Assembly: GCA_937885695.1 (NCBI GenBank)
Contig: CALABP010000043.1
Span: forward strand, 1 to 39,313
Source: DTU089 sp002440045
GTDB taxonomy: Bacteria > Bacillota > Clostridia > Oscillospirales > Acutalibacteraceae
Length of the DNA: 39,313 bases
Direction: 5' to 3'
This document shows positions 25,213 to 32,440 of the stretch, in pieces. Below the pieces are notes generated by a model that made no database searches, was not told the origin of the DNA, and was given only the letters and a program-made list of their open reading frames with translations. The translations under genes and the position numbers were made by a program. Numbering within the stretch: position 1 is the stretch's first letter; each line of letters begins with the position of its first letter.

Positions 25213-26670
25213 ATGGAGCAAAAGTCTGTTGCGGACCGAAAGCCCGATGATAACGAAAAAATGAAGCTCTATGCCGGCGACTTTTTAAAAAGCTTTAAAA
25301 AGTTCTGGTGGATAATTTTAGTATTCGTCGTACTTTTCGGCGGCTTCGGCGCCGCCCGGCAATACTTTTCATATTCGCCTACATATAAGGCGACCGCTAC
25401 GTTTACCGTTAACACGCAAAAAGCTACGTCGGTAGGCGGCGTTTCGTCATACTCTTTTTATTACGACAGTGCAACCGCTTCACAGCTTGCAGACACGTTC
25501 CCTTATATTTTAAGCAGTAATCTTTTGCAGGACGCCGTCTGTGAAGAGCTTGGCGTGCTTTCAATGCCCGCAAGGCTCAGCGCTTCAGCTGTTGCGGGGT
25601 CTAATATGTTTACCATGACCGCCACCGGCAAAGACCCGCAGGCGACATACGACGTGCTTATTGCCGCCATGAATAATTATCCGTCGGTTGCAAAGTACGT
25701 AGTCGGCAATATCAAATTTGTTCCCATAAAAACTCCGCAGGTGCCCACGGCGCCCTCAAACAACCGCTTTAATAAGCCGGGTATTCGCAAATGGTGCGTT
25801 GTAGGACTTGCGTTGGGGCTTTTGTGGATAGCGCTTTTTGCCGTTATGAGAAGAACAATCCGCAACAAAGACGATGTAAAGCGTGAGCTTAATTCGCAGT
25901 TTTTGGGAGCGTTGCCGCGCGTTGTGTTTAAAAAGCACAAAATGAAAATCGACGAATCCGTTCTTATAACAAACGAAAAGGCAGGTTCTGCTTTTGCGGA
26001 ATCCGTCAGAGCGTTCAGAAACGTTTTTCTTAATTCCGTAGGGGAGGACGACAAGGTTATAATGGTTACAAGCACCTCTCCTTCCGAGGGCAAAACGACC
26101 GTTGCCTGTAACCTTGCGATTTCGCTTGCACAGCGCGGCAAAAAGGTTTTGCTTACCGACGCCGATTTCAGAAACCCGAGCGTTGCCGCTCTTTTAAAGC
26201 TTGACGTTGAGTCGCTCGGCTATGACGGCGAATGCGACCTTTATAAAACCGCGTATATTGAAAAATATAAGCTTTCGTTTATGAATATAACCGCAAGAGC
26301 GGGTTCCGACAAAAGGTATCTTGATACAAAAACAGTTACCGAAATTTTCAGCAGAGTAAGAGATGATTATGATTTTATAATAGTCGATACGCCGCCGTGC
26401 GGACTTGTTTCGGACGCAGTGTTCATTTCGGAAGCGGCAGACGCCGCCGTTTATGTCATTTTGCAGGACAGCGTAAGAGCGCCCAAAATACGCGACAGCC
26501 TCAATTCGATACTTTCTTCGGATTTAAAGCTTGTCGGCTGTGTAATAAACGGCGCCGAAAGCATAGGCGGATTTAACCGCGGTTACGGCTACGGCTATGG
26601 ATACGGCTACGGTTACGGCTATAAAAAATACGGCTACGGCTATAAAGAAAGCAAAAAATCTCAAAAATGA
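25213..26670 (+). CDS. Wzz/BY-kinase fusion protein, canonical kinase
   Basis: Second Wzc-like protein, 485 residues. Helix 1 is at about 31-48, the outside domain includes a proline-rich PQVPTAPSNN before helix 2 (about 193-212), and the kinase follows. All kinase motifs are canonical: ESVRAFR (263-269, ExxRxxR), Walker A TSPSEGKTT (288-296), Walker A' LLTDADFRNP (313-322) and Walker B FIIVDTPP (388-395). The tail is a Y-G repeat with ten tyrosines between 458 and 477. It should regulate chain length and export through cycles of autophosphorylation on the inner membrane. No matching phosphatase (CpsB or Wzb type) is in the window. Its stop overlaps the ABC exporter start as ATGA. Confidence 0.92.
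   Translation: MEQKSVADRKPDDNEKMKLYAGDFLKSFKKFWWIILVFVVLFGGFGAARQYFSYSPTYKATATFTVNTQKATSVGGVSSYSFYYDSATASQLADTFPYILSSNLLQDAVCEELGVLSMPARLSASAVAGSNMFTMTATGKDPQATYDVLIAAMNNYPSVAKYVVGNIKFVPIKTPQVPTAPSNNRFNKPGIRKWCVVGLALGLLWIALFAVMRRTIRNKDDVKRELNSQFLGALPRVVFKKHKMKIDESVLITNEKAGSAFAESVRAFRNVFLNSVGEDDKVIMVTSTSPSEGKTTVACNLAISLAQRGKKVLLTDADFRNPSVAALLKLDVESLGYDGECDLYKTAYIEKYKLSFMNITARAGSDKRYLDTKTVTEIFSRVRDDYDFIIVDTPPCGLVSDAVFISEAADAAVYVILQDSVRAPKIRDSLNSILSSDLKLVGCVINGAESIGGFNRGYGYGYGYGYGYGYKKYGYGYKESKKSQK
26578..26646 (+). repeat. In-gene Tyr-Gly micro-repeat
   Basis: 6-nt units reading GGYTAY or TACGGY encode the Y-G tail of the second kinase. Period 2 in protein here versus period 3 in the first kinase, so the two tails arose separately or diverged fully. 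Confidence 0.8.
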
Positions 26671-28418
26671 GTTCAAACCGAAAGGCAGAAAAGCCTATGA
26701 GTAAAAACAAAGACTATAAGGCGCTGCTCAAAAGTATGGCGCGCGAGTGGAAATGGCTTTTGAAATATATAGTCAAATACCGCTTGGCGATTGTTGTTTA
26801 TGTTGTTTTGGGCGTTGTCGCAACGCTTATGTCGCTCGGTGTTTCGGTTGCGTCGAAATACCTTGTCGACGCTGTCGTCGCACATTCTTCAGACACTATT
26901 TTACGCTCTGCGGTGCTTGCCGTGGGGCTTGTGCTGTTTCAGTATCTTTTTCAGGCAATGTCGTCGTGGATTACGGCTGTTGTAAGCAGTAAGGCAAATA
27001 ACGATATTCGCCACGAGGTCTACTCGCGCATACTTTGCGCCGAATGGAGCGAAATAAGCGCGTTCCATTCGGGCGACCTTATTAACCGCATCGAGGGCGA
27101 CGCGGCGACTGTTTCTTCGGGCGTGATAAGCTTTATACCCGCGGTTTTCACGCGCTCAGTTCAGTTTTTGGGCTCGCTTGTGATTGTGCTTTATTATGAC
27201 AAAACAATGGCTCTTATTGCGCTTATGGGCGCGCCGTTTTTGTTTCTTTCTTCAAGATTTCTTGTTAAAACAATAAGAAAATACAACAAAAAAAGCCGCG
27301 AGTTAAACGGCGAAATTCTCTCGTACTCAGAAGAGTCAATGCAGAATATTCAGATAATCAAGGCGTTTGACTTAACAAAGCAATACATCGAAAGATTTAA
27401 ATTTATACTTGAAAGCTACCGCAAAATGCGGCTTGAATACGAAAAGTTCAGCATATGTATGACCATTGTGCTTTCGCTTATAGGCGTGGTTGTTTCATAT
27501 TCCTGCTACGGCTGGGGAATTTACAGGCTGTGGCAAGGCGCGATAACCTACGGCACAATGACGTTGTTTATTCAAATTTCAAGCGTTCTTACTTCGTCGT
27601 TTTCATCGCTTGCTTCTCTTGCGCCGACGGCTGTCGCAATAGCGACTGCGGCGGGCAGAATTATGGAAGTAACCGAGTTTGACGTTGAAAACGACAGCGA
27701 CCGCGAGCAGGCCGAAAAAGTGCTTGAAGCGTCTTGTAACAGCGGACTTAAGCTTGTAATGAATGACGTTGCCTTTAAATACGGCGAAAAGGAAAACGAG
27801 GTTTTAAAAAGCATTTCGCTTTCGGTGACGTCGGGCGAAACCGTTGCTTTGATTGGTCCTTCGGGCGAGGGAAAAACAACGGTATTAAAGCTTTTGCTGG
27901 GGCTTGTTATGCCCACATTGGGCGAAATTTATCTTGAAGCGGGCAACGGCGAAAGGGTCAAAGTTTCTGACAGCACAAGACGATTTTGTTCCTATGTTCC
28001 GCAAAGCGTTAATATTTTTTCGGGCACAATTGCAGAGAACCTTAGAATGGTAAAGCCCGACGCCGCAGAAGCCGAGCTTTTTTCGGCGCTTGAGTGCGCT
28101 GACTTAGCCGCGTTTGTGCGCTCTCTTCCCGATGGGCTTAATACGCAGATAGGCGAAAGGGGAACAAAGCTTTCGCAAGGTCAGCTTCAAAGGCTTGCAA
28201 TAGCAAGGGCGCTTTTAAGAGAGTCAAAAATAATGCTTCTTGACGAGGTAACGTCGTCTCTTGATATGGACACAGAGGCGCGCGTGCTTGAAAACATTAT
28301 GAAAACGTCTCCCGACAGAATCTGCATTGTCACAACTCACCGTGAAAGTATGCTTAAATATTGCAACCGCGTATATAAAATAGCGGCTGACGGCGAGCTT
28401 TCTGCAATAAAAGAATAA
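26667..28418 (+). CDS. ABC exporter, fused membrane and ATPase domains
   Basis: 583 residues from ATG 26667 (ATGA overlap) or 573 from ATG 26697; the first is preferred for coupling. The N-terminal half has six membrane helices of exporter type. The ATPase half shows Walker A GPSGEGKTT (397-405), signature LSQGQ (502-506), Walker B IMLLDE (522-527) followed by VTSSLD, and the switch His in VTTHRES. A homodimer should form a full exporter of the MsbA or bacteriocin-export type. It lacks an N-terminal C39 peptidase. In a Wzx/Wzy locus, a second export route is unexpected. It might move a lipid-linked precursor, a modified lipid or a peptide. Substrate unknown. Confidence 0.9.
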   Translation: MSSNRKAEKPMSKNKDYKALLKSMAREWKWLLKYIVKYRLAIVVYVVLGVVATLMSLGVSVASKYLVDAVVAHSSDTILRSAVLAVGLVLFQYLFQAMSSWITAVVSSKANNDIRHEVYSRILCAEWSEISAFHSGDLINRIEGDAATVSSGVISFIPAVFTRSVQFLGSLVIVLYYDKTMALIALMGAPFLFLSSRFLVKTIRKYNKKSRELNGEILSYSEESMQNIQIIKAFDLTKQYIERFKFILESYRKMRLEYEKFSICMTIVLSLIGVVVSYSCYGWGIYRLWQGAITYGTMTLFIQISSVLTSSFSSLASLAPTAVAIATAAGRIMEVTEFDVENDSDREQAEKVLEASCNSGLKLVMNDVAFKYGEKENEVLKSISLSVTSGETVALIGPSGEGKTTVLKLLLGLVMPTLGEIYLEAGNGERVKVSDSTRRFCSYVPQSVNIFSGTIAENLRMVKPDAAEAELFSALECADLAAFVRSLPDGLNTQIGERGTKLSQGQLQRLAIARALLRESKIMLLDEVTSSLDMDTEARVLENIMKTSPDRICIVTTHRESMLKYCNRVYKIAADGELSAIKE

Positions 28419-28430
28419 ATAGCAATAAAT

Positions 28431-28473
28431 AACAATCCCCCGCAAAACGGCTTTTGTTTTGCGGGGGATTGTT
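28431..28473. terminator. Bidirectional terminator hairpin
   Basis: Perfect 18-bp stem: 28431-28448 pairs with 28456-28473 (CAATCCCCCGC against GCGGGGGATTG at its core), with a 7-nt loop. It lies between convergent genes and ends the polysaccharide locus. T-rich sequence follows the stem on the - strand side more than on the + strand. Confidence 0.8.
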
Positions 28474-28486
28474 GCATCAAAAAATA

Positions 28487-28795
28487 TTAACCGGCGCTGT
28501 CGCCGTCCCATAAAAAGCGTTTTAAATCAACGTTGCCGTTCTTTAAAAATTCCACGCCCTCGTTTTCAAGAAGCAGGCGCTGTTCATACCACCCGGGGGC
28601 GGTTCTGCCTGTTGACGAAACAACTCTGTGGCAGGGGTAATCGCCGTACATTTCGGCATGCGAAAGCACACGCCCGACAAGACGCGCGTTTTTTTCGCGG
28701 CCGATAAGACGTGCAATTTCACCGTAGGTTGATACTTTACCGTAGGGTATCTCTTCGACGGCTGACAGTATTTCGTAGCAAATATCTTCGTTCAT
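28487..28795 (-). CDS. MGMT-family DNA alkyltransferase domain protein
   Basis: 102-residue protein made only of the DNA-binding/methyltransferase domain of O6-alkylguanine-DNA alkyltransferase. IPYGKVSTYGEIA (16-28), NARLVGRVL (36-44, with the likely Arg finger R38) and the active-site PCHRV with C55 are present. Since the Cys is kept, it is not an alkyltransferase-like protein, where Trp replaces Cys. The N-terminal domain of full-length Ogt/Ada proteins is absent. This short type is common in Firmicutes. It would bind flipped alkylated guanine in DNA and may transfer the alkyl group to C55. Convergent to the ABC exporter and unrelated to the polysaccharide locus. Confidence 0.88.
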   Translation of the reverse strand: MNEDICYEILSAVEEIPYGKVSTYGEIARLIGREKNARLVGRVLSHAEMYGDYPCHRVVSSTGRTAPGWYEQRLLLENEGVEFLKNGNVDLKRFLWDGDSAG

Positions 28796-28927
28796 ATCAC
28801 TATTTATAAAACTTGTTTATGCGGATGTTAATCGGTTGATGAGCTAATTATACCGCCTGTTTTTGTACAAATCAATAGTAATTCGGAATGTGTGCTTAAT
28901 ATTTTGATTAATAAATACAAAAAAGCA

Positions 28928-28955
28928 TTGCTTTTTTCGGCAGTTTAAGTATAAT
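28928..28955 (+). promoter_or_regulatory. Promoter of the PHP/fucosidase operon
   Basis: TTGCTT (28928-28933), a 16-nt spacer and TATAAT (28950-28955). GGAGG at 28966-28970 serves the ATG at 28978. The 182-nt gap 28796-28977 must also hold the divergent promoter of the MGMT gene, which is not clear by eye. Confidence 0.6.
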
Positions 28956-28977
28956 TGAATTAATCGGAGGCGATTTT

Positions 28978-30342
28978 ATGAAAATCAAAAAATTATTGTC
29001 CGCAATATGCGCGGTGTCGCTTTTCTTGGGGCTTTTGTCGCCCGCTGTTTACGCCGCAGGCGCGGGTGCCGACTATACCCTTGTTTCGCCTTATGCAAAT
29101 GTCGATTGGAATAAGGTTAAGGCATACAAAACGGGGCTTCACACACATTCCTCCGTCAGTGACGGCAGTGAAAGCTTTCGCAATATGATATACGGCGCAT
29201 ATGAGCAGAATTATGATATTCTTTCATTTTCTGAGCACGGCATAACGGGAAAAGCATGGGATAAAGACCCGTATATCCGTCCGCTTTATCTTTATCAGAC
29301 AGTGACGGGTCACGACAGAAAGCCGCTTACTTCCGACGAGTTTGTGGCAATATCAAACGGCACTGCCGCAGTTTCTTCGACAGGCGCTTCAAGAGGGCGC
29401 GGTATGTATTGCCTTGAAGGCTCAAACGAGCTTAACGCGGTTACGATAACAAAAGCGCATGTTAACGGATATTTTCTTCCCGCTGACGTAGGCAATATGG
29501 ATTGGGGTATGGAGAACGGCTATGATTACGCCCTTTCCATGATTGAGAAAAACGGCGGCATTTCGCACATAAATCACCCGGGCGATATTCTCGGTACGCG
29601 CGAAAATCCCAACGCCGTTAACGACCGCAAAAATATAGAATTCTTTTCGGACTTTTTGCTTCGTTACAAATCGTGCGTAGGTGTTGAAGCTGTAAACGGC
29701 TTTCAGTCGCTTACAAGGCATGACCGCGTTTTTTGGGATAATCTTCTTTTAGAGTGCCTTCCCTACGGCAAAAATGTTTACGGCTTTGCAGGCTCCGACG
29801 CGCACGACATAGGCAGACTCAACACCTGCTTTATGTATTTTATGCTTGAAGAGGTTTCGGATTCTTCAATTCGCAGTTGTATGGAAAACGGCGAGTTTTT
29901 CGGCGCGACGCATTCGCTTGCAAAAGACGATTTAATAGGTCCTTTTGAGGATTTTTCAGCACCCGAGGGCGTTGACCAACCGCTTGCAAAAGTAAATGAG
30001 TTAAGCGTTTTAGGCCACACAATAAAGCTTGACGTTTCAAACGCCGAGTATGTCAACTGGATTTCTAACGGCAAAATTATTGCCAAAAGCGATATAAACG
30101 GAAACGGTACGGCAACGCTTTCTGTCGACGATTATTATACCGACGAAATGCTTTATATCCGCTGTGAAATATATAACGAAAACGGAATGGTATTTTCACA
30201 GGCGATAACGCTTGACCGCGGCGAAGCGCCGAAAGAATACAGTAACGAAAAAACACAGCTTGAACAGCTTGTTTTCGCGCTTAAAAGCACAAAGGTCTTT
30301 GTTTTGATACAAAAGCTTATCGAGGCTGTAAAGAACCAATAA
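28978..30342 (+). CDS. Secreted PHP-domain phosphoesterase
   Basis: 454-residue exported protein. The signal peptide (KKLLSAICAVSLFLGLLSPA, cleavage near VYAA at 24-27) is followed by a PHP metal-dependent hydrolase domain. Metal ligands: H55-x-H57 with S61-D62 in HTHSSVSDG, E86-H87 in SFSEHG, H200 in HINHPGD and D274-x-H276 in GSDAHD. PHP domains cleave phosphate esters, but most known ones work inside the cell. The C-terminal 150 residues look beta-rich with a final amphipathic helix and no sorting signal. ATG follows GGAGG. It lies 18 nt before the fucosidase gene, so both are probably used on the same substrate. That substrate is not identifiable. Confidence 0.85.
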   Translation: MKIKKLLSAICAVSLFLGLLSPAVYAAGAGADYTLVSPYANVDWNKVKAYKTGLHTHSSVSDGSESFRNMIYGAYEQNYDILSFSEHGITGKAWDKDPYIRPLYLYQTVTGHDRKPLTSDEFVAISNGTAAVSSTGASRGRGMYCLEGSNELNAVTITKAHVNGYFLPADVGNMDWGMENGYDYALSMIEKNGGISHINHPGDILGTRENPNAVNDRKNIEFFSDFLLRYKSCVGVEAVNGFQSLTRHDRVFWDNLLLECLPYGKNVYGFAGSDAHDIGRLNTCFMYFMLEEVSDSSIRSCMENGEFFGATHSLAKDDLIGPFEDFSAPEGVDQPLAKVNELSVLGHTIKLDVSNAEYVNWISNGKIIAKSDINGNGTATLSVDDYYTDEMLYIRCEIYNENGMVFSQAITLDRGEAPKEYSNEKTQLEQLVFALKSTKVFVLIQKLIEAVKNQ

Positions 30343-30360
30343 GCTAACGGAGGATTTTTT

Positions 30361-31353
30361 ATGATAACGCTCAAACCCTCAAACACGCCGAACGAATGGC
30401 AAAAGGCGCAGATGGAAAGAAAATACGGAATGTTCATTCATTTCGGAATAAATACATTTAACAACACCGAGTGGTCCGACGGCACTTTGAAAATTGAGTC
30501 ATATGCGCCCACGGGCATTGACGCCGACGGCTGGGTTAAAAACGCCTATGAAGCGGGAATGAATTATGTCATTCTCATAACAAAGCACCACGACGGCTTT
30601 TGTCTTTTTGATACCGACACAACCGATTACAGCGTTCGTTATTCGCCCAATAAAACCGACGTTGTTCTTGAAGTCGCAAAGGCATGCAAAAAATACGGCG
30701 TAAAGCTCGGGCTTTATTATTCGCTTTGGGACAGACACGAAAAATGTTATTCGGACGACGAAAAATACGTCGACTATATGTGCGAGCACATAAAAACTCT
30801 TCTCGGCGGAAAATACGGCGAAATTTGCGAATTGTGGCTTGACGGCGCGTGGGATAAAACCGAGGACAGATGGAATATTCCGAAAATATACGACCTTGTT
30901 CACACGCTTATGCCGATGTGCTCTGTGGCGGTTAACGTAACGATAGGCGAAGAGGGCACGACAGAAACAAAGCCCGAATATTTCCCCGAAAATTATGAAG
31001 AAGGTATGCCCATTCGATATTTCCCGAGCGATTTCAGGCTTCTTGACCCGCATTTTACACGGGCTGACGACCCCAAAATCTATTCGCACGGCGGCAAAAG
31101 CTATTATCTGCCGTTTGAAGCCACGCTTTGCATAAGAAATATGTCAAACTGGTTCTGGGATGACGACTATCTTGCCGACAGGCTTCTTGAAGCCGACTTT
31201 ATTGCTGAAAAATACCGCCTTTTAACAGAAAACGGCAACGCCATTGTCGTTAATATCGCGCCGAATAAAGACGGAAAGCAAGAGCCGGCCGATATTGACA
31301 GACTTCTTGAAGCGTCGCGCATTTTGGGAATAGAAAGAAAAATTACAGATTGA
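30361..31353 (+). CDS. GH29 family alpha-L-fucosidase, catalytic domain only
   Basis: 330 residues, no signal peptide. It resembles the TIM barrel of GH29: KYGMFIHFGINTF (21-33), ITKHHDGFCLFDT (73-85), LGLYYSLWD (116-124) and LWLDGAWD (159-166), where D161 is the probable nucleophile. The end (GNAIVVNIAPNKDG) is the usual close of the barrel. The C-terminal beta-sandwich of typical 450-residue fucosidases is missing. It should release fucose from an imported oligosaccharide in the cytoplasm. The acid/base residue is not conserved across GH29 and was not assigned. GGAGG stands before the ATG. Second gene of the PHP operon. Confidence 0.87.
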   Translation: MITLKPSNTPNEWQKAQMERKYGMFIHFGINTFNNTEWSDGTLKIESYAPTGIDADGWVKNAYEAGMNYVILITKHHDGFCLFDTDTTDYSVRYSPNKTDVVLEVAKACKKYGVKLGLYYSLWDRHEKCYSDDEKYVDYMCEHIKTLLGGKYGEICELWLDGAWDKTEDRWNIPKIYDLVHTLMPMCSVAVNVTIGEEGTTETKPEYFPENYEEGMPIRYFPSDFRLLDPHFTRADDPKIYSHGGKSYYLPFEATLCIRNMSNWFWDDDYLADRLLEADFIAEKYRLLTENGNAIVVNIAPNKDGKQEPADIDRLLEASRILGIERKITD

Positions 31354-31375
31354 TTTAAAACTATTTATACCTTGA

Positions 31376-31406
31376 GGAGGCTGTAAAAAAACTTTTTACA
31401 GCCTCC
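31376..31406 (+). terminator. Hairpin after the fucosidase gene
   Basis: Perfect 14-bp stem: GGAGGCTGTAAAAA (31376-31389) with TTTTTACAGCCTCC (31393-31406) and a 3-nt loop, 23 nt after the stop. It probably ends the operon, although only a short T-run follows (AATTTTAT). It is also the left end of the larger inverted-repeat element. Confidence 0.6.
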
Positions 31407-31600
31407 GCGCAATTTTATACGGAAAAGGGGCTTGGAAAAAATGTTCAGAATGAATTAATCGAATGCTAAACGCCGTTTTCGGCGTTTAGCACTTGCCCGA
31501 CGGCGTACAAAGGTACTCCGAGGGTGAGATTAATTCATAGCAAAAAGCAATTAATTATCCTTTTTCTGCTTTTTGCGGTCTGGACTTTTTTACAGCCCCT
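31376..31600. mobile_element. Nested inverted-repeat element, MITE-like
   Basis: About 225 bp without coding sequence. Outer repeats are GGCTGTAAAAAA (31379-31390) and TTTTTTACAGCC (31586-31597). Inside are ATGAATTAATC (31450-31460) with GATTAATTCAT (31528-31538). Within that pair lie a 12-bp hairpin (31464-31475 with 31480-31491) and a small hairpin with GTAC arms (31501-31520). GCAAAAAGCA (31540-31549) pairs with TGCTTTTTGC (31567-31576). The layout fits a miniature transposon or a structured RNA. No exact target-site duplication was found (CTATTTATA on the left, CTATTTTATA on the right). Confidence 0.5.
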
Positions 31601-31629
31601 ATTTTATATGTATATTATTTAAATAAGGG

Positions 31630-31658
31630 TTGCAATAAGGGCTTTTGCGTGTTATAAT
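31630..31658 (+). promoter_or_regulatory. Promoter of the TetR regulator
   Basis: TTGCAA (31630-31635), a 17-nt spacer and TATAAT (31653-31658). The ribosome site AAAGGA follows at about 31680, then ATG 31695. Confidence 0.7.
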
Positions 31659-31674
31659 TGGAATATAATCCAAT
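31657..31674. promoter_or_regulatory. Palindromic operator candidate
   Basis: ATTGGA-N6-TCCAAT overlaps the end of the -10 and the predicted start of transcription. Size and place fit a TetR-family operator, so the downstream regulator may repress itself. Confidence 0.55.
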
Positions 31675-31694
31675 GTTTATAAAGGAATGAATAT

Positions 31695-32381
31695 ATGGCG
31701 CGCAGATACAGCAGCGAAGACGCAAAAAAACGCATACTTTCGGTGTGCGTAAAAATGTTTATAGAAAAAGGCTACAAAGACTCAAAAATGGCTGACATTA
31801 TGAGCGAAGCCGACGTAACCAGCAGCACGTTTCACAACATTTTCCCGACTAAGGATTCGGTGCTTTTGTGCCTTACCGAGTTTATGTTTGATAACCAGTT
31901 CGGTACGGCAAGCGAGTTTTTAAAAGAAAAAACCGACCCCGTTATGCTTTATGCGCTTGAAACGTCAATTCAGCTTACCATAGCGGAGCTTAACGAAAAT
32001 ATAAGAGAAATATATGTCGAGGCTTACACCTTCCCCGAAAGTGCGGAATACATATATCAAAGAACGTCCTCAAAGCTTTTCAGGCTTTTCTCGGAATATC
32101 TTCCCGGCAAAACCGAAAGCGACTTTTATGAGCTTGAAATAGGCTCGGGCGGAATAATGCGCGGCTATATGGCGCGCCCGTGCGACAAATATTTCACTCT
32201 TAAAAGAAAGCTTGAAAGATTTCTGACGGTAAGCCTTTGCGTTTATAACATTCCGGAGAAAAGGCGCGAAGAGGTTATAAACGAAATTCTTAATACGGAT
32301 ATTGTTTCGGTGGCGAACGGCGCAATGCAAAAGCTTTTTTCGGCGCTTGAAATGAGATTTGATTTTACCTTGGCAATCTAA
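31695..32381 (+). CDS. TetR-family transcription regulator
   Basis: 228 residues. The N-terminal 60 residues form the TetR DNA-binding domain: ILSVCVKMFIEKGYKDSKM, then MADIMSEADVTSSTFHNIFP as the helix-turn-helix (about 32-51). The remaining helices form the ligand and dimer domain and do not point to a ligand. ATG 31695 follows AAAGGA. A palindrome on its own promoter suggests autorepression. It lies 59 nt upstream of the giant surface protein on the same strand, so it may control that gene or share its transcript. Confidence 0.9.
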   Translation: MARRYSSEDAKKRILSVCVKMFIEKGYKDSKMADIMSEADVTSSTFHNIFPTKDSVLLCLTEFMFDNQFGTASEFLKEKTDPVMLYALETSIQLTIAELNENIREIYVEAYTFPESAEYIYQRTSSKLFRLFSEYLPGKTESDFYELEIGSGGIMRGYMARPCDKYFTLKRKLERFLTVSLCVYNIPEKRREEVINEILNTDIVSVANGAMQKLFSALEMRFDFTLAI

Positions 32382-32410
32382 CCCTGCAAATCCCCTGCGA
32401 AAACCCCTGC
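32382..32410 (+). promoter_or_regulatory. Phased direct repeats before the surface-protein gene
   Basis: Three copies of CCCTGC followed by purines and A-runs start at 32382, 32393 and 32405, so they repeat every 11 to 12 bp, about one helix turn. They fill the gap between the TetR stop and the GGAGG of the surface protein. This could be a protein-binding array or simple slippage. Confidence 0.45.
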
Positions 32411-32440
32411 AAAAATACTGTCATTGACGGAGGTATCGAA

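Noticed and set aside
28487..28795. Alkyltransferase-like protein (ATL) for the MGMT-family gene
   Set aside because: The active-site Cys of PCHRV is present; ATLs have Trp at that position.
30499..31089. Long open frame on the - strand (196 codons)
   Set aside because: It is opposite the GH29 gene, which has clear catalytic motifs. The reverse reading has none.
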